Origin: CALWOS01 sp963595735
Lineage (GTDB): Bacteria; Bacillota; Clostridia; Oscillospirales; Oscillospiraceae
NCBI GenBank assembly: GCA_963595735.1
Contig: CAVBJJ010000009.1
Span: forward strand, 1 to 64,000
DNA: 64,000 bases
Direction of reading: 5' to 3'
A model generated the notes under the pieces. The model searched no databases. It saw nothing but the letters and a program-made list of their open reading frames with translations, and had not been told where the DNA came from. The position numbers were made by a program, and so were the translations under genes. Positions 51,793 through 60,152 of this stretch are shown here, one piece after another; position 1 is the stretch's first letter; every line of letters starts with the position of its first letter.

Positions 51793-53781
51793 TTACTGCA
51801 GCACTGTGCCATCGGCCAGGGTGATGGTGTAGCCGTTAAAGTGGATGGTGCCGTTGTTGACCAGGCTGGTCAGCGTGCAGTTTCCGGTCAGGTTCCAGAC
51901 GCAGCCGCTGTCAACCGTGACGACCGCATTGTCGTTGACGGCGGTGCCGCCCTCGGCGTTGTCGATGATGTTGACAGTGCCGGTAAAGCTGCTGCCGCCG
52001 GAGAGAGTCATGTTCATGGTGGAGATGCTGTCCACGACGATATCGCCCTCCAGCGTCTGGGCGTCGGCGGTGAAGTCCAGCTGCGCGCCGTTTGCGCCGG
52101 CGGTACCCCAGCCATGGCTGGCGGAGTTCCCCACGACCCGGAGCAGGCAGGCGTCCGTGTCCTCGTTTTTCAAGGTGACGCCGGAGAGCTTCAGCACGCA
52201 GTGGGTGTTGGTGATATAGAACATATCGCCGTTTTTCGCCGTCAGGCTGCCGCCGGTCATGGAGAAGGTGGAGGTGCCAACATCGGCATCGCCGCTCATG
52301 GACTGGTAGATCATGACATTGTGGACATTCTCATCCGAACTGGCGCCCTTGCTGTCGCTCATGTTGCCGGTAACGGTGCAGTTTTCCAGCGCGATCGAGT
52401 TCTTGCCCTCAATGACCAGCGCCTCGGAATTGTTGGCGGTGAGCGCGGCGTTCTTCACGGTGATATCCGCGGTGGAGTAGACGGCGGGGGAGTTGTAGCC
52501 ATTGGAGGTGTAGCTGCCGCTGTCCACATTCACCGTGCCGCCGCCACGATCGGAGCGGATGGCAGCGGAGGAGTTGCCGGAGGTCTCTATGGTCAGATTG
52601 GTGGCGTTGGTGGTGCCGCCGCCGGTGGTCTGGATGCCACCGGAATTATCCGCCGTGGTGGTGATGTGGGAATCGGAGATGTTCACCGTGGTTCCGCTGC
52701 CATAGCTGAAAACGCCGTTGCCGTTTTGGGCGGAGGAGTTGACCGTGGCGTTGGTGATGGTCGCGGTTGCGCCGTTGGTGACCAGCAGGGCGGCGTTGAG
52801 GCCGTAAAAGTCGCCGTCTTCCGTGTTGGAGCTGGCGCCTGCGGACTTGTCTACGGTAACGCCGTCCAGCGTAACGGCGGCGCCGTCAATGCGCAGGGCG
52901 TTTTCGTCATCGCCGGTGGAGCTGTAACTGGTGCCGGAGTAGCTGCCGTCCTCGGAAATGGTGTTGGCGCTGTCGCCCTGGGTGACCTCGCCGCTGCCGC
53001 CAAAGCCGCCCGGTGCGCCGCCCAGATTTACGATCTCCGCCGTGGTAACGGTGGTGCCGCCAGTGACAGTAGCAGTCACGACATCGCCCTCAGCCAGGGC
53101 GTCCAGCGTGGTGCTCTCACCGTTTTTTGTCAGCTCGGCAGAGGAGAAGTCCAGCGTCACGGTCTCATCGCCGGGGGTGAAGCTGCTGCCGGGCTTGCCG
53201 CCGGGCGCATCGCCGTCGGGCTTCTCCGGTGGGGTATTTGTTGCGTTGTCATCGGTGTTGCTGTCGGGATTTTCTGAAGCCGTGTCGGCTGCGTTGTCGC
53301 CGGTGTCACTGTCAGGTTTCTCTGGCGGGGTGTTCGCTGCGTTATCGCCGGTGTCGCCATCGGGTTTTTCCGGCGGGGTGTTTGCTGCGTTGTCGCCGGT
53401 GTCGCCATCGGGTTTTTCCGGCGGGGTGTTTGCTGCGTTGTCGCCGGTGTCGCCATCGGGTTTTTCCGGCGGGGTGTTTGCTGCGTTGTCGCCGGTGTCG
53501 CCATCGGGTTTTTCCGGCGGGGTGTTTGCTGCGTTGTCGCCGGTGTCGCCGTCAGGTTTTTCCGGCGGCGTGCCGGTCTGGTCGCTGCCGGAGGATACCG
53601 ATGCATCCTGCTCCGTCAGGGTTCCCAGCAGCAGGGTAACCTGACTGCCGTCTATGGCGGAGACCTGGCCGGTCAGTGTTGTTTCCGTTTCCGTTGTGTT
53701 CGATTCCTGGGAGCTGCAGGCGGCAAGGGACGCCGCCAGAGCCACTGCGCACAGAAGCGCGATCCCTTTCTTTGCGTTCAT
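51793..53781 (-). CDS. Repeat-containing beta-helix surface lipoprotein
   Basis: The 662-residue lipoprotein has signal MNAKKGIALLCAVALAASLAAC with lipidated Cys22. A short domain (TLTGQVSAIDGSQVTLLLG) is followed by seven-plus tandem 16-residue repeats (PPEKPDGDTGDNAANT, residues about 70-190), acidic and Pro/Asn rich, likely an extended wall-spanning stalk. A right-handed beta-helix-like region follows (AVTLDGVTVDKSAGASSN, TITNATVNSSAQNGNG, VNISDSHITTTADNSGG), as in pectate lyase-like adhesins. No catalytic residues were recognised. It is divergent from a two-component system with shared CTAAAG boxes between them, so it is probably that system's target. Confidence 0.88.
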   Translation of the reverse strand: MNAKKGIALLCAVALAASLAACSSQESNTTETETTLTGQVSAIDGSQVTLLLGTLTEQDASVSSGSDQTGTPPEKPDGDTGDNAANTPPEKPDGDTGDNAANTPPEKPDGDTGDNAANTPPEKPDGDTGDNAANTPPEKPDGDTGDNAANTPPEKPDSDTGDNAADTASENPDSNTDDNATNTPPEKPDGDAPGGKPGSSFTPGDETVTLDFSSAELTKNGESTTLDALAEGDVVTATVTGGTTVTTAEIVNLGGAPGGFGGSGEVTQGDSANTISEDGSYSGTSYSSTGDDENALRIDGAAVTLDGVTVDKSAGASSNTEDGDFYGLNAALLVTNGATATITNATVNSSAQNGNGVFSYGSGTTVNISDSHITTTADNSGGIQTTGGGTTNATNLTIETSGNSSAAIRSDRGGGTVNVDSGSYTSNGYNSPAVYSTADITVKNAALTANNSEALVIEGKNSIALENCTVTGNMSDSKGASSDENVHNVMIYQSMSGDADVGTSTFSMTGGSLTAKNGDMFYITNTHCVLKLSGVTLKNEDTDACLLRVVGNSASHGWGTAGANGAQLDFTADAQTLEGDIVVDSISTMNMTLSGGSSFTGTVNIIDNAEGGTAVNDNAVVTVDSGCVWNLTGNCTLTSLVNNGTIHFNGYTITLADGTVLQ
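53222..53570 (-). repeat. 48-bp in-frame tandem repeat array
   Basis: About seven 48-bp units encode a 16-residue period. The central four units are almost identical at DNA level, while units at the 3' coding end have diverged (PDSDTGDNAADT, ENPDSNTDDNATNT). This pattern is expected from recent slippage or unequal crossing-over in the middle. Copy number is likely to vary between strains and could be mis-assembled. Confidence 0.93.
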
Positions 53782-53891
53782 AGGAAAAAACCTCCTTTAA
53801 TTTGTGGCATATTATGTTTTGTCCTTTGGGGAAGACTGCGGCCGTTTCCGCCTCGCTTTCCCCCGGGGACGGGCTTATCATAAAATGCCAG

Positions 53892-53943
53892 CCTAAAGGC
53901 GACCTAAAGACTTCTCCAAAAATTTCTTTAGTTCCCCTTTAGG
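53892..53943. promoter_or_regulatory. Paired CTAAAG boxes between divergent lipoprotein and two-component genes
   Basis: Two direct repeats CCTAAAG at 53892 and 53903 (11-base step) are mirrored by two CTTTAG boxes at 53926 and 53937 (also an 11-base step). One helical turn between half-sites is the usual arrangement for dimers of OmpR/PhoB-type regulators. The pairs point outward toward the lipoprotein gene (minus) and the regulator gene (plus). Confidence 0.65.
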
Positions 53944-53991
53944 CCGGATGGATATGCTGTTATTCGATATAGTTCCGGACGGGATCGGATA

Positions 53992-54020
53992 TTGATTTTT
54001 CCCGGCGGATTTTTTATACT
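53992..54020 (+). promoter_or_regulatory. Promoter for the second two-component operon
   Basis: TTGATT (53992-53997), a 17-base spacer and TATACT (54015-54020), 36 bases before the regulator ATG. The CTAAAG boxes lie about 50-100 bases upstream of the -35. Confidence 0.7.
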
Positions 54021-54056
54021 GTATAAAAATACCAAGCTGTGCTGGAGGGATGGAAG

Positions 54057-54731
54057 ATGAAGCTGCTGCTTGCGGAAGACGAGCTGGATCTGGCGGAGGC
54101 GCTGACGGCCTTTTTGGAGAAGAACCGCTTTGCCGTGGACGCGGTCCACAATGGCCTTGACGCCTATGAATACGCTGTTACCGGGGCGTATGACGCGGTG
54201 ATCCTGGATGTGATGATGCCCAAAATGGATGGGATCCAGGTGCTGGAGCGGCTCCGGGCGGAGGGGGTGAAAACGCCTATTATGATGCTGACGGCCAAGG
54301 GACAAAAGCATGACCGCATCACCGGCTTTAACGCCGGCGCGGACGATTATCTGCCAAAGCCCTTTGACCCGGACGAGCTGCTCAGCCGGGTGCGCGCCAT
54401 CCTCCGCCGGAGCGAGGCCTACCAGCCCACGGTGCTCAGCTTTGGCGATCTGAGTCTGGATCCCGGCACCGGCGACCTGCGCTGTGGGGAAAAGACCATC
54501 CGGCTCAGCGGCCGGGAGTTTCAAATCATGGAGCTGTTCTTGCGCACGCCCCGGCAGGTGTTTTCCGCCGACCGCATTATGGAAAAGGTTTGGGGCTGGG
54601 ATAACGAGGCGGAGATCAATGTGGTCTGGGTGAACATCTCCAATCTCCGCAAAAAGCTTAAAAGCATCGGCTCTGCCACTGCCATCCATGCCAACCGGGG
54701 ACTGGGCTATCTTCTGGAGGAGGACGCATGA
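54057..54731 (+). CDS. OmpR/PhoB-family response regulator
   Basis: The 224-residue regulator starts MKLLLAEDELDLAEAL, with phospho-acceptor Asp51 in AVILDVMMPKMDG, the switch MMLTAKGQ, and Lys in DDYLPKPFDPDELL. The C-terminal winged helix carries LSGREFQIMELFL and NVVWVNISNLRKKL. The frame is open from 54039, but GGAGGG is correctly spaced only for the ATG at 54057. It overlaps its kinase gene by ATGA. It probably binds the CTAAAG boxes at 53892-53943 to control itself and the divergent lipoprotein. Confidence 0.95.
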   Translation: MKLLLAEDELDLAEALTAFLEKNRFAVDAVHNGLDAYEYAVTGAYDAVILDVMMPKMDGIQVLERLRAEGVKTPIMMLTAKGQKHDRITGFNAGADDYLPKPFDPDELLSRVRAILRRSEAYQPTVLSFGDLSLDPGTGDLRCGEKTIRLSGREFQIMELFLRTPRQVFSADRIMEKVWGWDNEAEINVVWVNISNLRKKLKSIGSATAIHANRGLGYLLEEDA

Positions 54732-56107
54732 TCAAACGGATGCGAAATCGCTTTATTCGCATTGCCACCCTCTCCGTTGCGGCGGTCATGTTGCTGTTGA
54801 CGGTGATTTTGAACACCGCCAACTTCGTCTCCACAGACGCAGACCTCCGGGATACGCTGAATCTGATCTATGAAAACGAGGGCACGATCCCAACGGCGGC
54901 ATATGCCCAGGAGCCGGACAGCGACCCCGGCACCGCGCCGGAGGAAAAGCCGGCGGACGACAGCGCAAACACAAACGAGGCCGAGCCGCCCGAAGCGCCG
55001 CCCGGAGATAAAGACCGGAACGGCCCCTTTACCGCGGAAACGCCGTATTCCACCCGCTATTTTGTTTTGCGCTACGAGGATGACGGAACCCTGACGCTGG
55101 CGGATCTGGACAAGATCGCCGCCGTTTCTCAGGAGGACATCGGCGCATATCTGACAGCTGCCGTGAACCAGGGTGAGGGCTACGGATATTATGGACAGTA
55201 TCGCTTTTTCACGGCGCATCTGGGAGAAAACCGCAATATGGCCATTTTTCTGGACAGCTATCAGGCCTTTCGTTCGATGAAAACGGTTCTGGTCTGGTCC
55301 CTGATCGCCGATGCGACCTGTATTCTGCTGGTGCTGTTGCTGGTGATTTTGCTGTCCCGCCGCGCCATTGACCCGATGGTGCGCAGCGCCCGGGAGAAAA
55401 AGCAGTTCATTACCGACGCCAGCCACGAGCTAAAAACCCCCATCACGGTCATTACCACCAGCTTAAAGGTGCTGGAAATGGATGTGGGAAAGCAGAAGTG
55501 GATCGACAAGGCGCTGGCGCAGGCGGAAAAGCTGACCGGCCTGGTCAATTCTCTGGTGACCCTGTCCCGGATGGACGAGGAGGAATCTCCTCTGCATATG
55601 CAGGTCTTTCCCATTAGCGAAACGGTAGGGGAGACGGCGGAGTCCTTTCGGGATTTTGCCCGGGAAAGGGGACACACGCTGGAGCTGGATATTGCGCCGG
55701 GGCTGTGTTATTGCGGCGATGAATACGCCGTGCGGCAGCTGGTCTCCATTCTGCTGGACAACGGGATCAAATACGCCCTGCCGGATACCCCGATCTCCCT
55801 TTCCCTTGCCAAAAGCCGCAAGGGCGTGGTTTTGTGCAGCGCCAACCGCTGCGATACCACCCAGCCCATCGACACCGATCGGCTTTTCGACCGGTTTTAC
55901 CAGGCCGATCCCTCTCGTAGCAGCTCCCAGGGCTTCGGCATCGGCCTTTCCATCGCCCGCAGCATCGCGGAGGGACACAAGGGCAGCATTTCCGCAAAGC
56001 TGGAGGGGGATACGATCTTGTTTCGAGCAGAGCTGAACGGGGTGAAGCAGCAGAAAAGCGTTTGCTATAATAGTCCTAAAACAAGGCATGAAAGTCCAAA
56101 AAATTGA
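54728..56107 (+). CDS. Sensor histidine kinase
   Basis: The 459-residue kinase has transmembrane helices at about residues 12-34 and 185-207 and an extracytoplasmic domain between. HisKA has His233 in DASHELKTPITVI. The HATPase has LLDNGIKYA (N box) and QGFGIGLSIARSIAEGHKG (G2); the G1 box is weak (ANRCDTTQPID), as in compact kinases of this type. The sensor contains a low-complexity acidic, proline-rich stretch (EEKPADDSANTNEAEPPEAP). Its composition is like the tandem repeat of the divergent lipoprotein. Translationally coupled to the regulator; terminator at 56127. Confidence 0.93.
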   Translation: MIKRMRNRFIRIATLSVAAVMLLLTVILNTANFVSTDADLRDTLNLIYENEGTIPTAAYAQEPDSDPGTAPEEKPADDSANTNEAEPPEAPPGDKDRNGPFTAETPYSTRYFVLRYEDDGTLTLADLDKIAAVSQEDIGAYLTAAVNQGEGYGYYGQYRFFTAHLGENRNMAIFLDSYQAFRSMKTVLVWSLIADATCILLVLLLVILLSRRAIDPMVRSAREKKQFITDASHELKTPITVITTSLKVLEMDVGKQKWIDKALAQAEKLTGLVNSLVTLSRMDEEESPLHMQVFPISETVGETAESFRDFARERGHTLELDIAPGLCYCGDEYAVRQLVSILLDNGIKYALPDTPISLSLAKSRKGVVLCSANRCDTTQPIDTDRLFDRFYQADPSRSSSQGFGIGLSIARSIAEGHKGSISAKLEGDTILFRAELNGVKQQKSVCYNSPKTRHESPKN

Positions 56108-56126
56108 CTCTGAATAAAAGCAGCAC

Positions 56127-56154
56127 GCCGGAGCAAAGCGAACCTTGCTCCGGC
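56127..56154 (+). terminator. Terminator of the second two-component operon
   Basis: A perfect 10-bp stem (GCCGGAGCAA/TTGCTCCGGC) with an 8-base loop, then TTGTCGAGTTTTTAGG. It resembles the stem of the tRNA terminator at 56293 (shared GGAGCAAAG). Confidence 0.75.
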
Positions 56155-56206
56155 TTGTCGAGTTTTTAGGGAAAAGATACGCCCCTCGCGAAACGACCCG
56201 TTCTCA

Positions 56207-56242
56207 CCAAATCGAAGTCCAGCGCAAGCGGGTTCGATTTGG
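56207..56242. repeat. Inverted repeat in the gap before tRNA-Leu
   Basis: Perfect 10-base arms CCAAATCGAA and TTCGATTTGG with a 16-base centre. It is in the 126-base stretch between two terminators, where no gene is supported. Function unknown. Confidence 0.5.
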
Positions 56243-56280
56243 AAAGGAGGCGCAAGGAAGCGAGCGGATGACATTCTTTT

Positions 56281-56322
56281 GTAAAAAAAGAACATCGGAG
56301 CAAAGTCCACTTTGCTCCGATG
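56281..56322 (-). terminator. Terminator of tRNA-Leu
   Basis: A perfect 13-bp stem (CATCGGAGCAAAG and complement, 4-base loop) at 56293-56322 starts immediately after the CCA end on the minus strand. It is followed by TTCTTTTTTTAC. Confidence 0.93.
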
Positions 56323-56406
56323 TGGTGCGCCTGAAGGGACTCGAACCCACACGCGAAAAGCACAGGAACCTAAATCCTGCATGTCTACCAATTCCATCAC
56401 AGGCGC
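56323..56406 (-). tRNA. tRNA-Leu (anticodon UAG)
   Basis: The 84-base minus-strand tRNA has acceptor stem GCGCCTG paired with CAGGCGC and an encoded CCA. The D-arm contains GGAATTGGTAGACA. The anticodon stem CAGGA/TCCTG has loop TTTAGGT, placing TAG at positions 34-36. A long variable arm (class II) is present, and the T-arm is GTGGGTTCGAGTCCC-like. It reads CUN leucine codons. An intrinsic terminator follows directly. Confidence 0.95.
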
Positions 56407-56612
56407 ATGGAAAGGATGCCTGCCGTGCCTGAAAAATTGCGCACGACGCGATAGAGTATATCATATCGTCTCGGCGCTTGTCAAATGAAAAGCAGGAATC
56501 AGTGGAAGCGAAAAACCTGCGATTGCAGCGCCTGCTGGGTACAGACTGGGCGGCGGAGAAGGTGCAGATGGAAAATTGTATTTTGTATTTCCTGCTGAAC
56601 ATGATTGCCTGG

Positions 56613-56641
56613 TTGCATTTTTTGCGGATTTGTGCTATATT
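56613..56641 (+). promoter_or_regulatory. Promoter for the symporter gene
   Basis: TTGCAT (56613-56618), a 17-base spacer and TATATT (56636-56641), 40 bases upstream of the GTG start. The remaining stretch 56407-56612 shows no gene. Confidence 0.7.
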
Positions 56642-56680
56642 TAGACCAATTGTGCACTATATAAGGACAGGAGTGGTTCA

Positions 56681-58234
56681 GTGACAACAGCACAAATTTG
56701 TATTTTGGTGGCCATTGTGGTGTATTTGGTCGCCATGGTCGGCGTCGGCCTGTTTTACAACAGCAAGGGCAGCGGCGAGACCACGGATGATTTCTACCTG
56801 GGTGGTAGAAAAATGGGTCCCATTGTGACCGCAATGAGCGCGGAGGCCTCAGATATGAGCAGCTATTTGCTCATGGGTCTGCCCGGTCTGGCCTACCTGA
56901 GCGGTGTGGCAGAGGTGGGCTGGACTGCCATCGGTCTGGCCGTGGGTACTTATCTCAACTGGCTCATTGTGGCCAAAAGATTGCGGCGCTATTCCGAGCA
57001 TCTGGGCGCTTTTACCTTGCCGGAATTTTTCTCCCGCCGCTTTGGTGACAAGCGCCATGTACTGTCTCTGGTGGCGGCGCTGGTCATTCTGATTTTCTTC
57101 ATTCCCTATACCGCATCCGGCTTTAAGGCGGTGGGGACCCTGTTCAACAGCCTGTTTGGCGTGGATTATCATGTCGCCATGATCATTGGCGCGGCGGTCA
57201 TCATCGGCTACACGGTCCTGGGCGGCTTTATGGCGGTCTCCACAACGGACCTGATCCAGAGCGTGGTCATGACGGCGGCTCTGCTGGTCATTTTGTTCTT
57301 CGGCGTACATACCGCCGGCGGTTGGCACGCGGTCGCGGAAAACGCAAAGGCGCTGCCCGGCTACCTGCACATGACCCAGGGCTATGACATCAGCACAGGA
57401 GCGCCCGGCAGCTTTGGCGCTTTGCCGATCGTATCCACGCTGGCTTGGGGTCTGGGCTACTTCGGTATGCCCCATATTCTCCTGCGCTTTATGGCCATTC
57501 GCAACGAAAAGGAGCTGACCGTCTCCCGGCGCATCGCCTCCGTGTGGGTCGTGATCTCCATGCTCATTGCCATTGTCATCGGCATTGTCGGTCTGGCGGT
57601 GACCAAGGCCGGCGTGATCCCCACGCTGGGCACCAGCTCGGAGTCCGAGACCATCATCATCCGCCTGTCCAGCCTGATGAGCCAGAGCGGCATCGTCCTG
57701 GCGGTGATTGCCGGCATAGTGCTGGCGGGCATTTTGGCCAGCACTATGTCCACGGCGGATTCCCAGCTGCTGGCCGCGGCCTCCAGTGTGTCCCAGGATC
57801 TGCTGCAGAACTTCGGCGGCAAAAAGCTGAGCACGCGCAGCGCCATGATCGCCGCCCGGGCGACTGTCATCGGCATTGCGGTCGTGGGCGTGATCCTGGC
57901 CTGGAACCCCAACAGCTCCGTGTTCCACATCGTCTCCTTTGCGTGGGCTGGCTTTGGTTCCACCTTCGGCCCGGTCATGCTGCTGGGATTGTTCTGGAAG
58001 CGCTGCAACAAGCAGGGCGCGCTGGCCGGCATGATCGCCGGCGGCTGCATGGTCTTTATCTGGAAGTATCTGGTGCGGCCCCTGGGCGGCGCATGGAACA
58101 TCTATGAGCTGCTGCCGGCCTTCCTGGTCGCCACTGCGGCGGTGGTCGTTGTCTCTCTGCTGACGCCGAAACCCGGCAAGGAGGTCGTCAAGCACTTTGA
58201 GGACGCCAAGAACCCCACCGGCGTGCAGGCATAA
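56681..58234 (+). CDS. putP: Sodium/proline-type symporter (SSS family)
   Basis: The 517-residue membrane protein has about thirteen hydrophobic segments and the hallmarks of the sodium:solute symporter family, PutP branch. It has DFYLGGRKMGPIVTAMSAEASDMSSYLLMGLPG near residue 30 (Na+ site serines), GWTAIGLAVGTYLNWLIVAKRLR, and the signature GILASTMSTADSQLLAAASSVSQDL near 345-370. The likely substrate is proline with Na+, though related members carry other solutes. The start is GTG at 56681, preceded by AGGACAGGAG. Monocistronic, with a clear promoter. Confidence 0.93.
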   Translation: MTTAQICILVAIVVYLVAMVGVGLFYNSKGSGETTDDFYLGGRKMGPIVTAMSAEASDMSSYLLMGLPGLAYLSGVAEVGWTAIGLAVGTYLNWLIVAKRLRRYSEHLGAFTLPEFFSRRFGDKRHVLSLVAALVILIFFIPYTASGFKAVGTLFNSLFGVDYHVAMIIGAAVIIGYTVLGGFMAVSTTDLIQSVVMTAALLVILFFGVHTAGGWHAVAENAKALPGYLHMTQGYDISTGAPGSFGALPIVSTLAWGLGYFGMPHILLRFMAIRNEKELTVSRRIASVWVVISMLIAIVIGIVGLAVTKAGVIPTLGTSSESETIIIRLSSLMSQSGIVLAVIAGIVLAGILASTMSTADSQLLAAASSVSQDLLQNFGGKKLSTRSAMIAARATVIGIAVVGVILAWNPNSSVFHIVSFAWAGFGSTFGPVMLLGLFWKRCNKQGALAGMIAGGCMVFIWKYLVRPLGGAWNIYELLPAFLVATAAVVVVSLLTPKPGKEVVKHFEDAKNPTGVQA

Positions 58235-58258
58235 CCCGGCCGTTTCCCGGCGCCGCGC

Positions 58259-58813
58259 TTACGGCGTTTCGCTTCCCGTGCGGAAAATCAGGTAGCTTTT
58301 GCCCTGGATCTGTCTGCGCACCGCGCCTCGGTGGTGCCGACTGCGGGCATCGTTTTCCGGAACGGCAAGAAAGCGGCCGCCGCTGCCAATCGTATACAGG
58401 CAGCCGCCGGGCGCGGCATACCAAAGCGTATCTTTTTCGGATCCCGACGGCGGAACTTCAGGCTCTGGAGCTTCCGCCGTCGGTGTTTTTTCTGGCGAGT
58501 TTTCTCCGGGGCTGTCCTCTGTGGATGGGGCGGATTCCCGGAAAACTGTCGCGCCGGCCTCTCCGGCGTGGGTCGGGTGCCGGGGAAAATGCGCCATGGC
58601 GGCGCGGGTGAAGCGCTTTTCCAGAAAAAGCCGCCCGTTTTCCGGCAGCATAACGCCCAGATAGGCCTCATGCTCGCCATAGAGAGACAGGCGCAGCAGC
58701 ACGCCCGGGTCGGTGCATTCGCCGGAAAACACCGTCAGCAGTCCCTCCTGGTGTACCCGGAGTTCGCCCTGTCTGGTGCCGTTTATGTAGATCGGATAGC
58801 TTCCCTCTGTCAT
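58259..58813 (-). CDS. Hypothetical protein with Pro/Glu-rich linker
   Basis: A 184-residue protein that I do not recognise. The N-terminal half is beta-rich (YPIYINGTRQGELRVHQEGLLTVFSGECTD). It is followed by a low-complexity linker (SPGENSPEKTPTAEAPEPEVPP, residues about 105-130) and a short C-terminal beta segment with RRQIQGKSYLIFRTG. No signal peptide or membrane helix. The ATG at 58813 is chosen for its AAGGAGG spacing. It lies between putP (convergent) and the ylbJ-like gene (same strand, 82 bases), so it may be cotranscribed with the latter. Confidence 0.75.
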   Translation of the reverse strand: MTEGSYPIYINGTRQGELRVHQEGLLTVFSGECTDPGVLLRLSLYGEHEAYLGVMLPENGRLFLEKRFTRAAMAHFPRHPTHAGEAGATVFRESAPSTEDSPGENSPEKTPTAEAPEPEVPPSGSEKDTLWYAAPGGCLYTIGSGGRFLAVPENDARSRHHRGAVRRQIQGKSYLIFRTGSETP

Positions 58814-58895
58814 CTGCAAGACCTCCTTTTTGTTTGCATTCTATGAAAAAGCCGCCTCCGAGATGCTTGGGATAGTGCCGGACCTGCCGGATTTT

Positions 58896-59885
58896 CTAAG
58901 CGGAAAGCAAGCACAGAACAAAAAATACGATCCCGGCGGAAATGCCGCCGGACAGCAGCCGTCCTGCCGTGTGCAGGGCGGTTTTGATTTGTGTACCGGA
59001 GAGCACAGCGGCAGTCTGGCAGTGTACGGAAAGGCCGCCCCAGCCCAGCAGAAAGGCTGCCAGCGCCGCGTTTGCTGCGGTGGCGGGAACGCCGGACAGA
59101 CTGGCCACGCCGCTGCCCAGCTCCAGAAATCCCGTCAACAGGGCGCGCAGCTGCTGCAGTTCCAGCCCGCACAGCCGATGGAGATACAGCGGCAGCATCC
59201 GAAACAAGGGCAGAGTGAACAGCACATCCCGCACAACGGAGAAGAACACCGTGAAGCCGCAGATTTTCCCCAGCGCCAGCACAGCGCCGGAAACGGCCTC
59301 CGGCAGCGCCCGGGAAAAGGGCAGCGCCCCGGCCGGTGCGGTTTGTTTGGGGCAGGGGGCTGCGTCGTTGCGCCGCGCCAGCAGCAGACCGGAGAGTACG
59401 GCGGCAGCGGCGTGGCTGGCATACAGCAGCAGTCCCAGGGCGGTGCTGCCGAAAAGCCCCGTTCCCACCGCGCCCAGAATAAAGGCGGGGCCGGAGTTGT
59501 TGCAAAAGCAGAGCAGCCGTTTGCCTTCGTCAGGGGTGATGTTCCCTTGGCGACAGAGCGTAGCAATGGTGGCAGCGCCCAGCGGATAGCCCCCGGACAG
59601 CCCCAGCACAAAGGCGGTGGCGCCTGCGCCGGAGACCCGAAATAGGCGGGACATGAGCGGGGTGAGCCGCCGCGCCAGCAGCGCGGGAACGCCCAGCCGG
59701 GAGAGCAGCCCCGCCAAAACAAAATAGGGGAACAGTGCGGGGAAAATCGTTTGCAGGCACACGGTAACGCCGCTTTTTGCGCCGGCCAGCCCGGCGTCGG
59801 CGTGGAGCAGCAGGGTCAGAAACGCCGCGGTGCAGAGAAGCACGGCGGGAAATTGCCGCTTTGTTTTGCTTGCTGTGATATCCAT
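58896..59885 (-). CDS. ylbJ: YlbJ-like sporulation membrane protein
   Basis: The 329-residue integral membrane protein has about eight hydrophobic segments and a nucleoside-recognition (Gate) type fold. Features: FPALFPYFVLAGLLSRLGVP, RLFRVSGAGATAFVLGLSGGYPLGA, and the CNNSGPAFILGAVGTGLFG segment typical of YlbJ/SpoIVB-associated membrane proteins. YlbJ is needed for spore formation in Bacillus. It is shorter than B. subtilis YlbJ (about 408). The frame stays open to 60275, but the ATG at 59885 with AAAGGACG gives a clean N-terminus. It is divergent from the yqfCD sporulation genes, which supports the assignment. Confidence 0.85.
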   Translation of the reverse strand: MDITASKTKRQFPAVLLCTAAFLTLLLHADAGLAGAKSGVTVCLQTIFPALFPYFVLAGLLSRLGVPALLARRLTPLMSRLFRVSGAGATAFVLGLSGGYPLGAATIATLCRQGNITPDEGKRLLCFCNNSGPAFILGAVGTGLFGSTALGLLLYASHAAAAVLSGLLLARRNDAAPCPKQTAPAGALPFSRALPEAVSGAVLALGKICGFTVFFSVVRDVLFTLPLFRMLPLYLHRLCGLELQQLRALLTGFLELGSGVASLSGVPATAANAALAAFLLGWGGLSVHCQTAAVLSGTQIKTALHTAGRLLSGGISAGIVFFVLCLLSA

Positions 59886-59929
59886 GCTATCGTCCTTTCT
59901 TCGGAAATTGGACTTGCACCCGGGACTGT

Positions 59930-59991
59930 AAAAAAGTTCGGGACTTTTTTGCCAAGCCGGCAGTCTTGGCTCTCCCAAAAGGAGAGCCAAG
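59930..59991. repeat. Palindromic repeat fragment upstream of ylbJ
   Basis: Two adjacent hairpins. The first, AAAAAAGT/ACTTTTTT (59930-59950), is followed by GCCAAGCCGG and matches the tail of the dispersed repeat (compare 30162-30195). The second is a perfect 11-bp CTTGGCTCTCC/GGAGAGCCAAG (59965-59991). They occupy the 267-base divergent gap between the ylbJ-like gene and yqfC. No convincing sporulation promoter was identified there. Confidence 0.6.
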
Positions 59992-60152
59992 GGCAGTTGC
60001 ATCATTACATAGTTTTTGACAAGCCAAAGCTGTACCTCCAGCCTATGTCCTAATTCCGGCAGAGTATGCATATTCTGAACCAAACATCCGGAAAATGCGA
60101 GTGGGAAAAAAGCAAAGGACTTTTTGCAGGCGGAAAACAGGAGGTGCCGGCA

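Noticed and set aside
51730..53277. 515-codon plus-strand frame opposite the beta-helix lipoprotein
   Set aside because: Its Gly/Ala/Val-rich sequence is the complement of a Ser/Thr/Asn-rich repeat protein; no independent start signal.
53222..53570. Regular 48-bp repeats considered as a CRISPR array
   Set aside because: Units are contiguous without unique spacers, are in frame with a lipoprotein gene, and no cas genes are near.
56207..56242. Degenerate tRNA remnant near tRNA-Leu
   Set aside because: The GGTTCGATT segment resembles a T-arm, but no acceptor or anticodon stem can be formed.
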